The notes under the pieces: generated by a model
Told to the model about the DNA's origin: nothing
The model's database searches: none
Seen by the model: the letters and a program-made list of their open reading frames with translations, nothing else
In this document: positions 38,355 through 40,017 of the stretch, piece by piece
Layout of the letters: every line of letters begins with the position of its first letter
How positions within the stretch are numbered: position 1 is the stretch's first letter
Assembly (NCBI GenBank): GCA_900551295.1
Contig: URVJ01000021.1
Span: forward strand, 1-40,017
DNA length: 40,017 nucleotides
Direction: 5' to 3'
Source: an uncultured Eubacteriales bacterium
GTDB lineage: Bacteria; Bacillota; Clostridia; Oscillospirales; CAG-382
Position numbers and translations under genes: made by a program

Positions 38355-39824
38355 ATGCCTTACATCAATACAAAGCTTGAACAATATAAGGAGTATCTGC
38401 ACGGCAAAACAGCGTCGGTTCTCGGACTCGGCATAAGCAACGCGCCGCTTATAAAATTTCTCATCGAAAACGGCGTGAAAGTCACGGCGCGCGACGCAAA
38501 GAGCCTTGAACAGATAAAAGCCGCAGGGCTTATCGACATTGATTACTGCAATGCGCACGGCGTGAAATTCATACTCGGCGAAAACTATCTTTCGGATATT
38601 ACCGACGAGATAATCTACAAATCTCCCGGAATACGCTTTGACCACCCCGAAATTTTAAAGGCATATTCGTGCGGCTCCGTCATAACAAGCGAAATGGAGG
38701 CGTTTTTATCGCTCTGTTCGTCAAAAATAATCGCCGTCACCGGCAGCGACGGAAAAACCACCACGACAACGCTGATCTCCGAGATTTTAAAAGCGGACGG
38801 CAAGCGCGTTTTTCTCGGCGGAAACATAGGCACGCCGTTGCTGAGCCGCGTGGGCGAGATAACTCCCGAAGATTTTACCGTGCTTGAGCTTTCGAGTTTT
38901 CAGCTCCACACCGTAAACCGTTTTGAAAATCCCGGACTTCCCTTTTCACATCTTGTTTTCCCCGACGCCGCGGTTATTACAAACATTTCACCAAACCACT
39001 TGAACTGGCACACCGATATGGACGAATATGCAGCTGCGAAATATGCGGTCTACGAAAATGCGCGTCCCGGCTCACTGCTTGTGTCGAATTCGAGCTGTGA
39101 AAACACGGCTCACTGCATGGAGGACGCGAAAAAGCTCGGTTTAAGAACTCGTTTCTTTGCAAGCGGCGTACCGTCCGACATCAATGTAAAAGACGGTTAC
39201 ATATGCGTAAACGGCGAAAAGATTATAGCGGTTTCCGACATAGTTATCCCCGGAAAGCACAACGTCGAAAACTACATGGCTGCAATAGGTGCGACTTACG
39301 ATTATGTGAGCAAGGACGCCGTATACAAGGTTGCAACAACTTTCGGCGGTGTCGAACACCGTCTTGAGCTTGTCAAAAAGGATAAAAACGGAGTGAGATA
39401 TTACAACAGCTCTATCGACTCTACTCCCACGCGCACTCTTGCGGCGCTTAGCTGTTTCGGCAGCGAGTATGACGGCAGAATTGTGCTTATTCTCGGCGGC
39501 AAAGACAAAAATCTCGATTTTTCCGAGCTTGCAAACGTCGCCTCACTCAAGGCAAAAGCCGTTGTTATTTCCCATGATACGCCCGAATGTAAAATTTTTA
39601 ACGCGTTCAAGTCTTCCCCGAACTTCGATCCGTCAAAAACTCTGCTTGAAACCCGTGACGGATTCGATGACGCCGTTAATTTCGCAGTCACACTCGCTTC
39701 CCCCGATGATGTCGTTCTCCTCTCTCCTGCCTGCACAAGCTTTGACGAATTTGACAACTTTATGCAGCGCGGCAACAGATTCAGAAAATTAGTTACAGAA
39801 AGAACGAAGGAGAACGCGCTTTAG
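38355..39824 (+). CDS. murD: UDP-N-acetylmuramoyl-L-alanine--D-glutamate ligase
   Basis: A 489-residue Mur ligase that adds D-glutamate to UDP-MurNAc-L-Ala in peptidoglycan synthesis (cytoplasm). The N-terminal Rossmann-like domain has SVLGLGISNAPLIKFL (residues ~21-36), the ATP-binding P-loop is VTGSDGKTTTT (about 128-138), and the conserved LELSSFQL, NISPNHLNWH and FGGVEHRLE, as in MurD, are present. The C-terminal domain has ILGGKDKNLDF and LLSPACTSFDEFDNFMQRGN. I chose the ATG at 38355, 9 nt from AAAGGAG; a TTG lies just before it. This is host DNA flanking the prophage. Confidence 0.95.
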   Translation: MPYINTKLEQYKEYLHGKTASVLGLGISNAPLIKFLIENGVKVTARDAKSLEQIKAAGLIDIDYCNAHGVKFILGENYLSDITDEIIYKSPGIRFDHPEILKAYSCGSVITSEMEAFLSLCSSKIIAVTGSDGKTTTTTLISEILKADGKRVFLGGNIGTPLLSRVGEITPEDFTVLELSSFQLHTVNRFENPGLPFSHLVFPDAAVITNISPNHLNWHTDMDEYAAAKYAVYENARPGSLLVSNSSCENTAHCMEDAKKLGLRTRFFASGVPSDINVKDGYICVNGEKIIAVSDIVIPGKHNVENYMAAIGATYDYVSKDAVYKVATTFGGVEHRLELVKKDKNGVRYYNSSIDSTPTRTLAALSCFGSEYDGRIVLILGGKDKNLDFSELANVASLKAKAVVISHDTPECKIFNAFKSSPNFDPSKTLLETRDGFDDAVNFAVTLASPDDVVLLSPACTSFDEFDNFMQRGNRFRKLVTERTKENAL

Positions 39825-39981
39825 AAGGAACGCGCTTTCTTTTTAAAAAGAAAGCTGCAAAGAAAACGATAGCCCCTAATTTAGAAAAGAATTTCGGGAT
39901 ACTCCCTGCCTCCGGCTTGTCCCGTTCGCAGTCAAACAGCAGGACTGCGAACTCAAATCTAAGCAGGTGCGTGAGTAAACT
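39825..39981. other. murD downstream spacer with a palindrome
   Basis: 157 bp without a supported gene. It holds a perfect 22-bp palindrome at 39834-39855 (GCTTTCTTTTT / AAAAAGAAAGC) and two copies of GAACGCGCTTT (39812-39822 and 39828-39838). The palindrome could act as a terminator in either direction, but it has no loop and no GC-rich base. Confidence 0.4.
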
Positions 39982-40017
39982 ATGGAAATTCAGTACAAAC
40001 GGTCGCTTTGGAAAGTG
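39982..40017 (+). CDS. Start of the next host gene (partial)
   Basis: An ATG at 39982 opens MEIQYKRSLWKV to the window edge, with AGGTGCGTGAG upstream. The frame is open but only 12 codons are visible, so neither the gene nor a family can be named. Confidence 0.35.
   Translation, partial: MEIQYKRSLWKV

Noticed and set aside
39834..39855. Strong murD terminator
   Set aside because: The 22-bp palindrome is perfect but loop-less and A/T-rich, so terminator strength cannot be asserted.

Overview
The window is most of a contractile-tailed temperate prophage (a PBSX/XkdA-X-like myovirus) and its right-hand junction with a Bacillota host, probably a Clostridia-class anaerobe. This rests on the Shine-Dalgarno usage, the PBSX-type gene order, the SPP1-type portal and MuF genes, and a host flank holding tRNA-Pro and murD. 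I cannot name the genus. The left end of the prophage, with the endolysin and the left attachment site, lies outside the window.

Reading leftward on the minus strand from the control region, the early genes run from about 34.6 to 22.4 kb: a Cro-like XRE protein, small unknowns, a tandem-repeat protein, a YneA-like LysM membrane protein, an SbcC/Rad50-like ATPase, an AAA_24/Sak4-like ATPase, a DUF669 protein, a DEAH helicase, a primase-helicase, RusA, a cytosine-methyltransferase-like protein, several unknowns and a sigma-region-4-like late regulator. A promoter followed at once by an intrinsic terminator (22.35-22.40 kb) separates them from the late genes. These run from 22.3 kb to the left edge: TerS, TerL, portal, MuF fused to a probable toxin domain with an adjacent immunity candidate, scaffold, capsid, connectors, sheath, tube, frameshifted tail chaperones, tape measure, baseplate, tail fibres, XkdX and a holin-like gene.

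The lysogeny module is on the plus strand: a CI-like XRE repressor (34.7 kb), a DUF4041/T5orf172 protein (35.5 kb) and a tyrosine integrase (36.9 kb) ending beside tRNA-Pro(CGG). Two near-identical promoters face each other between the Cro-like and repressor genes. A small minus-strand gene converges on the repressor. It has its own promoter and SOS (LexA/DinR)-like boxes, which suggests an SOS-induced antirepressor.

The most notable observations are the MuF toxin/immunity cassette with a base-composition break; the putative SOS-controlled antirepressor; three morphogenesis genes (TerS, portal, tape measure) whose best start codons are ATA or ACG; an A-AAA-AAC frameshift site in the tail chaperone; a pR'/tR'-like late control region; and a possible antisense RNA inside the LysM gene. 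All functional calls come from reading the sequence and recalling families; no database search was run.
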